Source: an uncultured bacterium (GTDB lineage: Bacteria > Bacillota > Clostridia > Oscillospirales > CAG-272). Taken from it: 57,701 bases of DNA. The stretch covers positions 82,760-140,460 of the forward strand of contig CAMEJM010000002.1 in NCBI GenBank assembly GCA_945920215.1, written 5' to 3'. Made by a program: the position numbers and the translations under genes. Positions 16,782 through 25,288 of this stretch are shown here, one piece after another; the first letter of the stretch is position 1, and every line of letters starts with the position of its first letter. The notes under the pieces are model-generated. The model saw only the letters and a program-made list of their open reading frames with translations. It had not been told where the DNA came from and did not search any database.

Positions 16782-17509
16782 GAGCATGGATCATATCCCG
16801 CAGAACGGCAAAGGAAATCTTACGCGACCCTCTGTCGCTTGCGTTCGGCATTGGCTTCCCCGTGGTGCTTCTCGCATTGTTTGCCCTCATTCAGGCAAGC
16901 GTGCCTATCCGGATGTTCGAGCCGGAAAATCTGACGCCCGGCATCGCGGTATTCGGGCTGTCCTTTGTGACGCTGTTCACGGCGCTTCTGCTTGCCAAGG
17001 ATCGCAGCAGTGCGCTCTTGCAGCGCCTGTACACCACGCCCCTGACCGCGCGGGACTTTGTTTTCGGCTATACCCTGCCCATGATTCCCATTTCGGTCTG
17101 TCAGGTGATCCTGTGTTATACGGTTTCCATGCCGTTCGGCTTGACGCCGTCCGTTCGGATCATTCCGGCTGTTCTGCTCACCGCGCCCGTGTGCCTGTTC
17201 TATATTGCGCTGGGGCTGCTGTTCGGCAGTATCCTGACGGACAATCAGGTGGGCGGGATTTGCGGCGCGCTGGTCACCACCCTGTCCGGCTGGCTTGCGG
17301 GCGCGTGGTTTGACCTCAAGGCAATCGGGGGCGCTATTGAAAAAATCGCGTACGCCTTACCGCTTGTCCACGCGGTGGAGCTGGGAAAGAGCGCTCTTAG
17401 CGGCAGCTATGACGGGGTCGGCGTGCATCTGGCATGGGTGCTCGGCTATTCCGTGCTTGCAATGGCGCTTGCGATTCCGCTCTTTATCCGTCAGATGAAG
17501 CGCCAGTGA
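16778..17509 (+). CDS. ABC-2 type transporter permease
   Basis: 243 residues with about six membrane spans (for example FGIGFPVVLLALFALI near residue 27, IAVFGLSFVTLFTALLLA, and a final VLGYSVLAMALAIPLF). The pattern LLQRLYTTPLTARDFVFGY is characteristic of ABC-2 permeases. Third gene of the TetR-ABC operon, overlapping the ATPase gene by four bases. Ends 11 bases before a convergent gene, and no terminator could be found between them. Confidence 0.9.
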   Translation: MRAWIISRRTAKEILRDPLSLAFGIGFPVVLLALFALIQASVPIRMFEPENLTPGIAVFGLSFVTLFTALLLAKDRSSALLQRLYTTPLTARDFVFGYTLPMIPISVCQVILCYTVSMPFGLTPSVRIIPAVLLTAPVCLFYIALGLLFGSILTDNQVGGICGALVTTLSGWLAGAWFDLKAIGGAIEKIAYALPLVHAVELGKSALSGSYDGVGVHLAWVLGYSVLAMALAIPLFIRQMKRQ

Positions 17510-17520
17510 GGTCTTTTCCG

Positions 17521-18336
17521 TCAGCGCTTTTCATAGACGGCGCGGTTGCTCTCGCAGTCAAGGATGAGCGTCTTGCCCTGCGTCAGACGGATGTGCAGAT
17601 AAGCGTCGCAGCTTTCGCGGATGGTTTCGCTCATTTCTCCACGCTCCGGCGCGCGGAGCGGGTGCCCGCCGCCGAGGGGACGGGCGGTGACCTCCAGTAA
17701 AAGATCCCCTTGTGAGAGGCGGAGGACGCCGTCCTCGGACGTACGCACTTTCACGCCGCGATAGGTGGCAAGGCGGTATTCCTTTCCCTCGTACACAATA
17801 GCGCAAATACACCCGGTAAAGGAAAAGCCGAGAAAGGGAATGTGCGCAACGGAAAGCATGAACGAGCAGGGCTGCGGGAAATCGTTGCATTGCATCCACA
17901 GATAGGACCGTGGGAAGGAACGCCCGCGGTCCTTTTCCGTGTATCCGCTCCCGTCGGCAAACACGTGCGCGGTTCCGTCCACCGTCACGGAGCCGTTGAC
18001 TTTGTGGTTCATGCTGACCACTCCGTGCTTGCACTGCATGGGCAGGTGCGCAAACGGCCCCATAATGTCGGAGCGCAGAGGGGTGATCTCGCCGTAGCGC
18101 AGCTCGCCCTCCACCCCCGGCAAACGGACGCGGATTCCCTGCGGAGAAAACACGCAGTCGCCGGTGCGCACCGTGTCTGCCTCAACATGGAAATCCGGCA
18201 TTTCGAATGTCCGCGTACCGTTGGAATCGATCATTTGCACAAACGCACCGTCCGCAGTCCTGCCGGGAATGAACGCAAGCATGTAGTCGCCGGTACGTTG
18301 CTTGTAGTACCAGCCTTCAAAATATCCTTTCAACAT
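17521..18336 (-). CDS. Tocopherol-cyclase-family protein
   Basis: 271 residues, soluble. It begins LKGYFEGWYYKQ, with FEGWY-K the hallmark of the tocopherol cyclase family (PF14249), and has a beta-rich body with HSINHKV-like HGVVSMNHKVNGSV and GYTEKDRGRSFPRSYLWMQCN (family E-K-x-W-G-x-x-F-P). Plants use the family for tocopherol ring closure; bacterial members of this short type have no assigned role, so only the family is claimed. Convergent to the ABC permease gene; the start has AAGGAAG upstream. Confidence 0.85.
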   Translation of the reverse strand: MLKGYFEGWYYKQRTGDYMLAFIPGRTADGAFVQMIDSNGTRTFEMPDFHVEADTVRTGDCVFSPQGIRVRLPGVEGELRYGEITPLRSDIMGPFAHLPMQCKHGVVSMNHKVNGSVTVDGTAHVFADGSGYTEKDRGRSFPRSYLWMQCNDFPQPCSFMLSVAHIPFLGFSFTGCICAIVYEGKEYRLATYRGVKVRTSEDGVLRLSQGDLLLEVTARPLGGGHPLRAPERGEMSETIRESCDAYLHIRLTQGKTLILDCESNRAVYEKR

Positions 18337-18449
18337 CGTTTTTTCTTCCTTGTTCTTAGAATACAGGATTGTTCTCCCGACGGAGAAGATTTATGCGCGG
18401 CGCCTCACGGCGTTCCCCGCGGCAATGGATGATTTTTCGGCAGTTTCAT

Positions 18450-18478
18450 TTGACTTTTACTATAGTATCTTATATAAT
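18450..18478 (+). promoter_or_regulatory. Promoter of the FAD oxidoreductase operon
   Basis: TTGACT (18450-18455), 17-base spacer, TATAAT (18473-18478). The start codon is 85 bases downstream of the -10. Confidence 0.88.
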
Positions 18479-18562
18479 ACTCCTGTACAATGTGCGGTAA
18501 GCGCAGGCAATGATGCTCCGCACAAGCTATATGAAAAAGACCATAAGGAGCAAGTTGGATCG

Positions 18563-20335
18563 ATGGGACTGGAACGTAAGATTGTCGACGCCGACCTTTG
18601 TGTGATAGGCGGCGGCATGGCAGGGGTATGCGCCGCCGTTACTGCGGCGAGACGCGGGATGAAGGTGGCGCTCATCCATGAGCGACCTGTCCTCGGCGGG
18701 AATGCCTCCGGTGAGATCCGTATGTGGATCTGTGGGGCGCAGCAGTATGAGTATCGGGAAGCCGGACTCCAGGAAGAGCTCAATCTCGAAAACTATTATT
18801 ACAACGCAACGAAAAACTGGTATCTGTTTGACGCGATTCTGTACAATAAGGTTGCCAAGGAAAAGAATATCACGGCATTTCTGAATTGCACCTGCTACGA
18901 CGCGGAAACGGAAAACGGCGTCATCAAGAGTATCACCGCGTATCAAATGACCACACAGACGCAGATTGTCGTGCGGGCGGGCTGTTATGCCGATTGCTCG
19001 GGCGACAGCATTCTGGCGCCTCTGACGGGCGCGGAATATATGTACGGCAGAGAGGGAATGCAGGAGTACGGCGAGCATATGATGCGCTCGCACAACGGGC
19101 ATGACCGAAAGACAATGGGGAACAGCGTTCTGATTCAGGCACGACGCGTTGACCACCCTGTTAAGTTTGTCGCCCCGGACTGGGCGGAAAAGGTCAGCGT
19201 TGAGAAGCTGAAGAGCAAAAACGTCTGTTTGGAAAATACGGAGGAGAATTTCTGGTACATAGAGCTGGGCGGCAATGAAGACGTCGTTGCAAATGCCGAA
19301 CAGCTCAATCGCCGCCTTTTGGCGCTGTGCCTTGGGGTGTGGGATACGATCAAGAATTCCGGCGCGTTCGACGCGGACTGCTACGACCTCGAATTTCTCG
19401 GCTTTCTCCCCGCCAAGAGAGAATCCCGCCGCATGACAGGCGATTACGTGATGACGGCGAACGATATTCTGGACGGCGGGAAATTCGCCGATACCGTGGC
19501 GTACGGCGGGTGGTGCCTGGATGATCACAACCCGGACGGCTTTGACGGAGATGAAAGCAATTATACGACCGCGGTGGATCATATCTACGGGATTCCTTAT
19601 CGTTGCCTGTATTCTCATAATATCAAAAATTTGTTCTTTGCAGGCAGAAATATCAGTCTGACCCATATGGCGATGAGCTCCGCGCGGGTGATGGGCACCT
19701 GCGGCACCATCGGTCAGGCGGTCGGCAACGCGGCGTATCTGGCAACCAAATACGGAATTTCTCCGCGCGAGGTCGGACAACATATGGAGGAGCTGCAACA
19801 GAACCTGCTTTGGGATGATTGCTATCTGCCGCAGGTGGAGCGCAAGGTGTCGGAGCTTTCAAGAACCGCGTCGCTGTTTTTGAAGAACAGCCCGGAAAAC
19901 CTTGACGCGCTGCGCAACGGGCGCGACAGGGACGCAGACGGAGAAAGCAACGCCGCAGCGATACCCAACGGGGAAGACTTGGTTTACGACTTCGGTTGTG
20001 AACGTGAGGTCAGAGAAGTCAAGATCGTATTTGACAGCGACCTGATACGCGCCGGCTTCGGGGACATGGACAGGGTAGAGAAAACGCACCTGACGCGTTG
20101 TAATATTCTGAAAGACTCCCCGGTGATGTTCGTACCGGGCACTTTGGCAAAGGCATTCTCGGTGGTTGGCGTCAAAGAGAACGGCGAACGTGACGTGCTT
20201 TTTGAAACCGAGCTGAATCTGACCAGAAACGTTGCGGTGAAAGTCAACGGCTGTTATCGGCAGATTTGCCTGCGGATCGCCTCTAATTTCGGCGGGACTT
20301 CCGCCACCCGCGTGTTTACGTTTGAGGTGCTGTAA
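18563..20335 (+). CDS. FAD-dependent oxidoreductase
   Basis: 590 residues. N-terminal FAD Rossmann motif DLCVIGGGMAGVCAAVTAARRG (GxGxxG) near residue 11, followed by a conserved PVLGGNASGEIRMW block, and a C-terminal FAD contact LFFAGRNISLTHMA...MGTCGTIGQAVGNAA near residue 350-390. The last 170 residues form a beta-rich extra domain. This is the PF12831-type group often found in carbohydrate loci; the natural substrate is unknown. ATG 18563 follows AAGGAG by 12 bases, a little long. Probably co-transcribed with the aldo/keto reductase 55 bases downstream. Confidence 0.85.
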   Translation: MGLERKIVDADLCVIGGGMAGVCAAVTAARRGMKVALIHERPVLGGNASGEIRMWICGAQQYEYREAGLQEELNLENYYYNATKNWYLFDAILYNKVAKEKNITAFLNCTCYDAETENGVIKSITAYQMTTQTQIVVRAGCYADCSGDSILAPLTGAEYMYGREGMQEYGEHMMRSHNGHDRKTMGNSVLIQARRVDHPVKFVAPDWAEKVSVEKLKSKNVCLENTEENFWYIELGGNEDVVANAEQLNRRLLALCLGVWDTIKNSGAFDADCYDLEFLGFLPAKRESRRMTGDYVMTANDILDGGKFADTVAYGGWCLDDHNPDGFDGDESNYTTAVDHIYGIPYRCLYSHNIKNLFFAGRNISLTHMAMSSARVMGTCGTIGQAVGNAAYLATKYGISPREVGQHMEELQQNLLWDDCYLPQVERKVSELSRTASLFLKNSPENLDALRNGRDRDADGESNAAAIPNGEDLVYDFGCEREVREVKIVFDSDLIRAGFGDMDRVEKTHLTRCNILKDSPVMFVPGTLAKAFSVVGVKENGERDVLFETELNLTRNVAVKVNGCYRQICLRIASNFGGTSATRVFTFEVL

Positions 20336-20390
20336 GGGTTTCTTCGGATATCTACCTTTGTTACAAATGCGGCAAAAAGGAGCCAAATGA

Positions 20391-21383
20391 ATGGATTATT
20401 CGGCAAACCAAAACAGATACGGAGATATGAAATATAACCGTTGCGGAGCGAGCGGCTTGAAACTCCCCGCGGTTTCACTTGGACTCTGGCACAATTTCGG
20501 TATGAACGCGGACTTTGATCATATGCGGGAAATATGCCGTACAGCGTTTGATTTGGGGATCACGCATTTTGACCTCGCAAACAATTACGGACCTCCCGCC
20601 GGCGCTGCAGAAGAGAATTTCGGCAGAATTCTGAAAAAAGACCTGAGAGCGTATCGCGATGAACTTCTCATTTCTACAAAGGCAGGTTATGAAATGTGGG
20701 ACGGTCCCTATGGGGACCACGGAAGTAAAAAATACTTGGTTGCAAGTCTGGATCAAAGTCTTTTACGTATGGGGCTCGACTATGTGGATATTTTCTATCA
20801 TCACCGCCCCGACCCCGAGACGCCCCTTGAAGAGACTGTGCGCGCTTTGGATGGGTTAGTCCGTCAGGGCAAAACCCTCTATATCGGGATTTCTAATTAC
20901 AACTGGGAGCAAACTGTCCGCGCCGCCAAAATGTTTCGTGAGTTGGGGACGCCGTTTATCATCAATCAGGTGCGCTACTCCATGTTGGACCGCCGGATAG
21001 AAAGCGACGGCCTAAAAGAGCATGCGGCAAAAAACGGTATCGGACTGATTGCTTTTTCGCCTTTGGCGCAAGGATTGTTGACCGACCGCTATCTCGGCGG
21101 TATTCCTGCGGATTCAAGAATACGTACGGACGGCCGTTTTCTGAAAGAGCAATCTGTCAGCGAGGAGTATATCGAAAAAGCCAATGCATTGAATGCGGTT
21201 GCCCGTAAAAGGGGACAAACGCTTGCGCAGATGGCGCTCGCATGGGTTTTGCGGGATGGAGCAGTCACAAGCGTTCTGGTCGGTGCTTCCAAACCGGAGC
21301 AACTTGCTGACAATGTGAGAGCAATCAAAGTCCCCGCGTTCTCGGAAGATGAGCTTGCGCTCATAGAAGAAATATTGCGGTAA
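20391..21383 (+). CDS. Aldo/keto reductase (YghZ / L-glyceraldehyde-3-phosphate reductase-like)
   Basis: 330 residues, NADPH-dependent (alpha/beta)8 barrel family. Catalytic residues visible: Asp and Tyr in HFDLANNYGPP (about 63-73), Lys in LISTKAGYEMW, His in DIFYHHRPD. The long loop with GPYGDHGSKKYL and the phrase WALRDGAVTSVLVGASKPEQL-type C-terminal coenzyme site (here WVLRDGAVTSVLVGASK) fit the YghZ/Kv-beta branch. RBS AAGGAG at 20376. Its partner FAD oxidoreductase upstream suggests a joint role in sugar or polyol redox. Confidence 0.92.
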   Translation: MDYSANQNRYGDMKYNRCGASGLKLPAVSLGLWHNFGMNADFDHMREICRTAFDLGITHFDLANNYGPPAGAAEENFGRILKKDLRAYRDELLISTKAGYEMWDGPYGDHGSKKYLVASLDQSLLRMGLDYVDIFYHHRPDPETPLEETVRALDGLVRQGKTLYIGISNYNWEQTVRAAKMFRELGTPFIINQVRYSMLDRRIESDGLKEHAAKNGIGLIAFSPLAQGLLTDRYLGGIPADSRIRTDGRFLKEQSVSEEYIEKANALNAVARKRGQTLAQMALAWVLRDGAVTSVLVGASKPEQLADNVRAIKVPAFSEDELALIEEILR

Positions 21384-21530
21384 GGAGAAGCTTTGCCGCA
21401 ACTGACGGGAGGTATGGGGTTGGGTTACGAGCGTCCGGCACCCGGATGGGAGAGAAGCATCAAGCGGGGAATGCCGATGATTGTATCCGGCTTTCGGCTT
21501 TTGACAGGCTTTATCAAACAATCAAAAAAT

Positions 21531-21580
21531 AATAATCCGAACATCGTTTCGATTGAAGACGATATTCGGATTGTTGTTTG
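21531..21580 (+). terminator. Terminator after the aldo/keto reductase
   Basis: A 16-bp stem with one wobble and one mismatch (21531-21546 with 21560-21575), followed by TGTTTGG. It ends right at the 3' end of the opposite-strand tRNA-Pro, so it may also terminate that gene (A-run at 21523-21532). Confidence 0.75.
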
Positions 21581-21654
21581 GTCTGAGTGACTGGACTTGA
21601 ACCAGCGGCCTCTACCACCCCAAGGTAGCGCGCTACCAACTGCGCCACACCCAG
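21579..21654 (-). tRNA. tRNA-Pro (anticodon GGG)
   Basis: 76 bases on the minus strand including an encoded CCA. Acceptor stem CTGGGTG pairs with CACTCAG (one G-T); anticodon stem CTACC/GGTAG with loop TTGGGGT gives anticodon GGG, reading CCC/CCT; T-loop is TTCAAGT. Discriminator base A73. Own promoter upstream. Confidence 0.95.
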
Positions 21655-21679
21655 ATAGATTTCTCTTTTGCGCCTTGCT

Positions 21680-21708
21680 ATTATAGCACGCCGGAAAGGT
21701 GTTGTCAA
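21680..21708 (-). promoter_or_regulatory. Promoter of tRNA-Pro
   Basis: Reading the minus strand: TTGACA (21708-21703), 17-base spacer, TATAAT (21685-21680), 26 bases before the tRNA. Confidence 0.9.
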
Positions 21709-21836
21709 GATGTTTTTTTGCCTTTTTCGGGTGTAATGAGAAAGACTGTGAGGCGGGAGTTGTGGGTTACTCAAGAAATCATGGTCGCAGAAACAGTCGT
21801 AAATAGAATTTTGCTTCAAAAAATCAAAAAAAGGTC

Positions 21837-21865
21837 TTGACAACTTGCGCTTGGCGGCATATAAT
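21837..21865 (+). promoter_or_regulatory. Promoter of the T-box-controlled ABC operon
   Basis: Perfect consensus TTGACA (21837-21842), 17-base spacer, TATAAT (21860-21865). Transcription should start near 21872. Confidence 0.92.
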
Positions 21866-21871
21866 GAAGTA

Positions 21872-22152
21872 TCTTCAAACAAACCGTTGACGAAGAAGAG
21901 TAGCATTGTGACACTTTTGCACAGAGAGCCGCAGGCGGTGGGATTGCGGTAAAAAGAGCAATGTGAATGGACTTCCGAGGGCGGAGCCGAACGGATACAA
22001 GTAGGCTTCGACGGGGTATGCCCCCGTGAACAAAGCATCGCATATCATGTGTATGTGACTGAGAGGGAACCATGGGTTCCAAATTCGGGTGGCACCGCGG
22101 ATTATTGTAATTCGTCCCGGATATCTGCTGATGGCAGATATCCGGTTTTTTG
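21872..22152 (+). ncRNA. T-box leader, tryptophan type
   Basis: A full T-box riboswitch. Stem I opens with the GAAGAAGAGTA element near 21890, has the AGAGAG bulge near 21921, and on its 3' side GAATGGAC near 21965, where TGG (21968-21970) is the likely specifier codon (Trp). The T-box antiterminator sequence GGGTGGCACCGCGG is at 22087-22100. The variable base in TGGN is C, which pairs with G73, the discriminator of bacterial tRNA-Trp: an independent match with the specifier. The terminator is a 12-bp stem (22117-22128 with 22134-22145) and six Ts. Uncharged tRNA-Trp should therefore turn the downstream importer on. Confidence 0.92.
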
Positions 22153-22176
22153 TTTTCGAGAAAGGAGAGAAAGGTC

Positions 22177-22311
22177 ATGTATATACCCGGCAGACGATGG
22201 CGGCAGTGCCGAAACGCAGTAAACGCCTGTTTCGCTGTATCGCTACAGCGCGCAATATCACATCATATCTTTCTCAACAAATCTATTAACAGAAAAGGAA
22301 TACAATCATGA
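22177..22311 (+). CDS. Possible 44-residue leader peptide between T-box and importer
   Basis: A small frame with a good ribosome site (AAAGGAG, nine-base spacing) starts at ATG 22177, just after the T-box terminator, and its TGA overlaps the ATG of the next gene (22308-22311). The product is basic (MYIPGRRWRQCRNAVNACF...) with one Trp and no recognised family. The overlap would couple its translation to that of the binding-protein gene. It may instead be chance; composition is not clearly protein-like. Confidence 0.35.
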   Translation: MYIPGRRWRQCRNAVNACFAVSLQRAISHHIFLNKSINRKGIQS

Positions 22312-23273
22312 AAAAACTACTTTCTTTTGTCCTCGTACTTTCTCTTATCGCAATCAGCTGCACGCTCTTTGCTTCCTGCGGCAAGAAAGAGACAATCGGT
22401 ATCATCCAGTTCGGCTCCCACGGTTCTCTGAACAATTGCTACACGGGCATCATGAAAGGGCTTGCCGAAAACGGCATTGACGTCAATGACTACAATGTAG
22501 AATATCTCAACAGCAATTTTGACGCAAGCGTTTCTCAGACGCAGGCGCAGAACCTTGTCAACCGCGGCGCTAAGGTGATTATCGCAATTGCCACACCGTC
22601 CGCCATCGCAGCAGCCAACGCCGCTGCCGAAAGCAATATTCCCGTTGTGTACTGCGCCATCACGGACGGCTCCGTCATGAGCAATTATGAGAATGTGACC
22701 GGCTCCTCCGACGTGCCGAACTTCGCAAAGCAGCTCGAAGTGGTCACCGCCTACATGGGCAAGACCGACCTGAAAATCGGCGTGCTGTACTCCACAGAGG
22801 AATCCAGCTCCCCCTTCCAAGTGACAAAGCTCAAAGAAGCCGCCACCGCATACAGCGGCATGACAATTGTCGACCGCAGCGTCTCCGACATTACCGCGAT
22901 TGACACGGCTGTCAGCAGTCTGATCGATGACGGAGTTGACTGCTTTGTCAATCTGCTCGACAATACGATTGTCGGAAAACTGGAAAGCAATATCCTTCCT
23001 TTGACAAACGGGGCGAACATTCCTGTGTTCGGGTCTGAGATTGAGCAGGTGAAGGTCGGTTGCGCGGCAAGCGCCTCTATCGACTATATTGACGTCGGCT
23101 ACGAGGCAGGCAAGGCGGCGGCTAAGATTTTAGGCGGCACCCCGGCGTCCGAGATTCCGGAAGCAACCATTTCCGCCCCCACCAATTATTACAACAGCAA
23201 AGTTTGCCGGGACTTGGGCTTGACGGTTCCCGCGACCCCGACCGCAACCGACGTCTCCACCTCCGACAACTGA
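22308..23273 (+). CDS. trpX: ABC transporter substrate-binding lipoprotein (TrpX-like)
   Basis: 321 residues. Signal peptide with lipobox FASC (cleavage before Cys at about 24), then the two-lobe ABC_sub_bind fold: IGIIQFGSHGSLNNCYTGIMKGLAENG at the N-lobe, VIIAIATPSAIAAANAA, KIGVLYSTEESSS, and a C-lobe ending YIDVGYEAGKAAAKILGG. This family was predicted to bind tryptophan when placed under Trp T-boxes; the tryptophan T-box immediately upstream makes that the best reading here. Other members bind different amino acids, so the ligand is inference from regulation. Confidence 0.88.
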   Translation: MKKLLSFVLVLSLIAISCTLFASCGKKETIGIIQFGSHGSLNNCYTGIMKGLAENGIDVNDYNVEYLNSNFDASVSQTQAQNLVNRGAKVIIAIATPSAIAAANAAAESNIPVVYCAITDGSVMSNYENVTGSSDVPNFAKQLEVVTAYMGKTDLKIGVLYSTEESSSPFQVTKLKEAATAYSGMTIVDRSVSDITAIDTAVSSLIDDGVDCFVNLLDNTIVGKLESNILPLTNGANIPVFGSEIEQVKVGCAASASIDYIDVGYEAGKAAAKILGGTPASEIPEATISAPTNYYNSKVCRDLGLTVPATPTATDVSTSDN

Positions 23274-23287
23274 GCGGGCAAAATACA

Positions 23288-23308
23288 AGAGGCGGCACAG
23301 CCGCCTCT
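23288..23308 (+). other. Intercistronic hairpin after the binding-protein gene
   Basis: AGAGGCGGC (23288-23296) with its complement at 23300-23308, 3-base loop. No proper T-run, so probably an mRNA-stabilising or partial terminator that favours binding-protein synthesis over the permease. Confidence 0.65.
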
Positions 23309-23376
23309 GTACTTGTTTTCCAAGAAAACGATTTACCGCGCAGCGGTATGTCAATACAGTAAAGGAGTTTGAAAAG

Positions 23377-24357
23377 ATGCTCTTTTTGAACACCACGCTT
23401 GACGGTTTGAAAATGGGACTCTGCTTTGCCATTATCGCCCTCGGCGTGTATATTTCCTATTCGATTCTGGATTTCCCGGATCTTTCGGTAGACAGCACCT
23501 TTCCTCTGGGCGGCGTGTGCAGCACGGTCTTGATGCTGCGCGCCGGTTTTCCGGCACCGATCGCCATTCTCGCTGCGTTTCCGATCGGGATGGCGGCGGG
23601 GGCGCTGACCGGCTTTTTGCACGTGAAGTGCAAGATTACCAAGCTGCTTGCCGGCATCATCACCATGACCGGATTGCTCTCCGTCAACCTTGCGCTGACG
23701 CAGTTCCTGACGAAAAACGGATATACCACCAGCATTTTTTCATACCGCTCCGAGAATCTGAAGGGCATATTTTCCTATGATTTTATCAATGGCTTCAGCC
23801 GGCAGGGGCAGACCCTCTTCCGCATCGGTATGTTGGTGCTGATCGTGATTGCCGTCAAGCTCCTGATGGATTTGTTCCTGCGCACCAAAATGGGCTATAT
23901 GCTCAAGGCAACCGGCGGCAACGAGCAATTGGTTATTTCCTTGGGGCATGACAGCGGCACGTATAAGATTCTGGGGCTTGCCCTTGCCAACGGTTTGGTG
24001 GCAATGTCCGGCGCATTGTACTCCCAGTTGTATATGAGTTATGACAACACCTCCGGCAACGGCAAGGTGGTGTTGGCGCTGGCGTCCGTCATTATCGGCA
24101 TGGCGGTGTTCGGCGGAATCAAGCGGGTCAACGGCACCACCGCCGTCATTTTCGGCGCCATCATTTATTCGCTGTGCCTGAATTACCTTGTGTTGCTTGA
24201 TAAGAACGGGATTTATCTGAAACTTTTTAACGCCGTTTTGTTCGCGCTGATCCTGATTTTCCATGACCGCATTGCCGCGATGTTCAACCGTCGCCATGCC
24301 AAAGTTATGACAACAATCGATAATGAAATACTGGAGGAGAAACGCCGTGATGCTTGA
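23377..24357 (+). CDS. trpY: ABC transporter permease (TrpY-like)
   Basis: 326 residues with eight or more membrane spans of the branched-chain amino-acid/LIV permease type (BPD_transp_2). Typical blocks: ALGVYISYSILDFPDLSVDS at residues 18-37, KITKLLAGIITMTGLLSVNLALTQF, and IIGMAVFGGIKRVNGTTAVIFGAIIY. The family partner of ABC_sub_bind proteins. AAAGGAG at 23361 precedes ATG 23377. Its end overlaps the start of the ATPase gene by eight bases. Confidence 0.9.
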   Translation: MLFLNTTLDGLKMGLCFAIIALGVYISYSILDFPDLSVDSTFPLGGVCSTVLMLRAGFPAPIAILAAFPIGMAAGALTGFLHVKCKITKLLAGIITMTGLLSVNLALTQFLTKNGYTTSIFSYRSENLKGIFSYDFINGFSRQGQTLFRIGMLVLIVIAVKLLMDLFLRTKMGYMLKATGGNEQLVISLGHDSGTYKILGLALANGLVAMSGALYSQLYMSYDNTSGNGKVVLALASVIIGMAVFGGIKRVNGTTAVIFGAIIYSLCLNYLVLLDKNGIYLKLFNAVLFALILIFHDRIAAMFNRRHAKVMTTIDNEILEEKRRDA

Positions 24358-25123
24358 ACTGCAACAGATTGACAAAACCTTTCATCGCGGCACTGTAAAC
24401 GAAAGTTGTCTTTTTCGCGGATTTTCCTTTTCCGTGCCTGTGGGACAGTTTGTGTCGGTGGTCGGCAGCAACGGCTCCGGCAAGACCACGATGCTGAACA
24501 TCATCGGCGGCTCCATGCCGATTGACGCCGGAAAGATTCTGCTTGACGGGCAGGATATTACCCATATGCCGGAATACCGCCGCGCCCGCCGGATCGGGCG
24601 GGTGTTTCAGGATCCCGCACGCGGCACGGTGCCGCAGCTGACCGTGGAAGAGAATCTCGCGCTTGCGAAAAACAAGGGGAAGCCGTATCGTCTCGGCTTC
24701 GCGCTGAACAGAAACGATCTTGCAAGTTATACCGAATTGCTCGCGCAGCTTGGGCTTGGATTGGAAGAAAAGATGCAGGTGCCGGTGGGGCTTTTATCGG
24801 GCGGGCAGCGTCAGGCACTCTCCCTTTTGATGACCACAATGACGGATATTGACCTGCTGCTTTTGGATGAACACACCGCCGCGCTCGACCCCAAGACTGC
24901 CGAAATCATTATGCAACTGACAGATCGCGTCGTGCGTGAAAAGAAACTGACTGCCATCATGGTGACGCATAATCTCCGCTATGCGGTGGAATACGGAAAC
25001 CGTCTTGTGATGATGAACAAGGGCGGCATTGTCATCGACCGTACGGGCGCCGAAAAAGAAGCCTTGACGGTCGACGATATTCTGGATACTTTCAACGCGA
25101 TCAGTATTGAGTGCGGAAACTGA
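24350..25123 (+). CDS. trpZ: ABC transporter ATP-binding protein (TrpZ-like)
   Basis: 257 residues. Walker A GSNGSGKTTM near residue 40, signature LLSGGQRQAL near 148, Walker B LLLLDEHTAALD near 170 (His replaces the usual Pro after Glu, as seen in this subgroup), and switch His in MVTHNLRYAVEYG. Third gene of the T-box operon. GGAGGAG at 24333 supports ATG 24350 (or GTG 24347); a longer frame from 24323 would run through the ribosome site. A hairpin terminator follows at 25195. Confidence 0.92.
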   Translation: MLELQQIDKTFHRGTVNESCLFRGFSFSVPVGQFVSVVGSNGSGKTTMLNIIGGSMPIDAGKILLDGQDITHMPEYRRARRIGRVFQDPARGTVPQLTVEENLALAKNKGKPYRLGFALNRNDLASYTELLAQLGLGLEEKMQVPVGLLSGGQRQALSLLMTTMTDIDLLLLDEHTAALDPKTAEIIMQLTDRVVREKKLTAIMVTHNLRYAVEYGNRLVMMNKGGIVIDRTGAEKEALTVDDILDTFNAISIECGN

Positions 25124-25190
25124 GATTCCCCATGGCAGTTTTCCCGCGTGCAGAAGTCGGTCGGAAAGCCCGGTATCAGAACGAACGTCA

Positions 25191-25221
25191 AAAAGGCGGC
25201 GCCCATAAGCGCCGCCTCTTT
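25191..25221 (+). terminator. Terminator of the T-box ABC operon
   Basis: GGCGGCGC (25195-25202) pairs with GCGCCGCC (25209-25216), flanked by AAAA and TCTTT. Confidence 0.75.
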
Positions 25222-25288
25222 CAGTCGGAGATGCACTGTATTTTGATGATAGGGGTTCCTTTTGCCGAGGACGGTCAGGCACCTGCTA

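Noticed and set aside
21393-21590. 65-codon frame after the aldo/keto reductase with TTG start and AAGGAG
   Set aside because: It runs through the terminator hairpin and into the opposite tRNA-Pro, and the product resembles nothing. The AAGGAG overlaps the stop of the previous gene.
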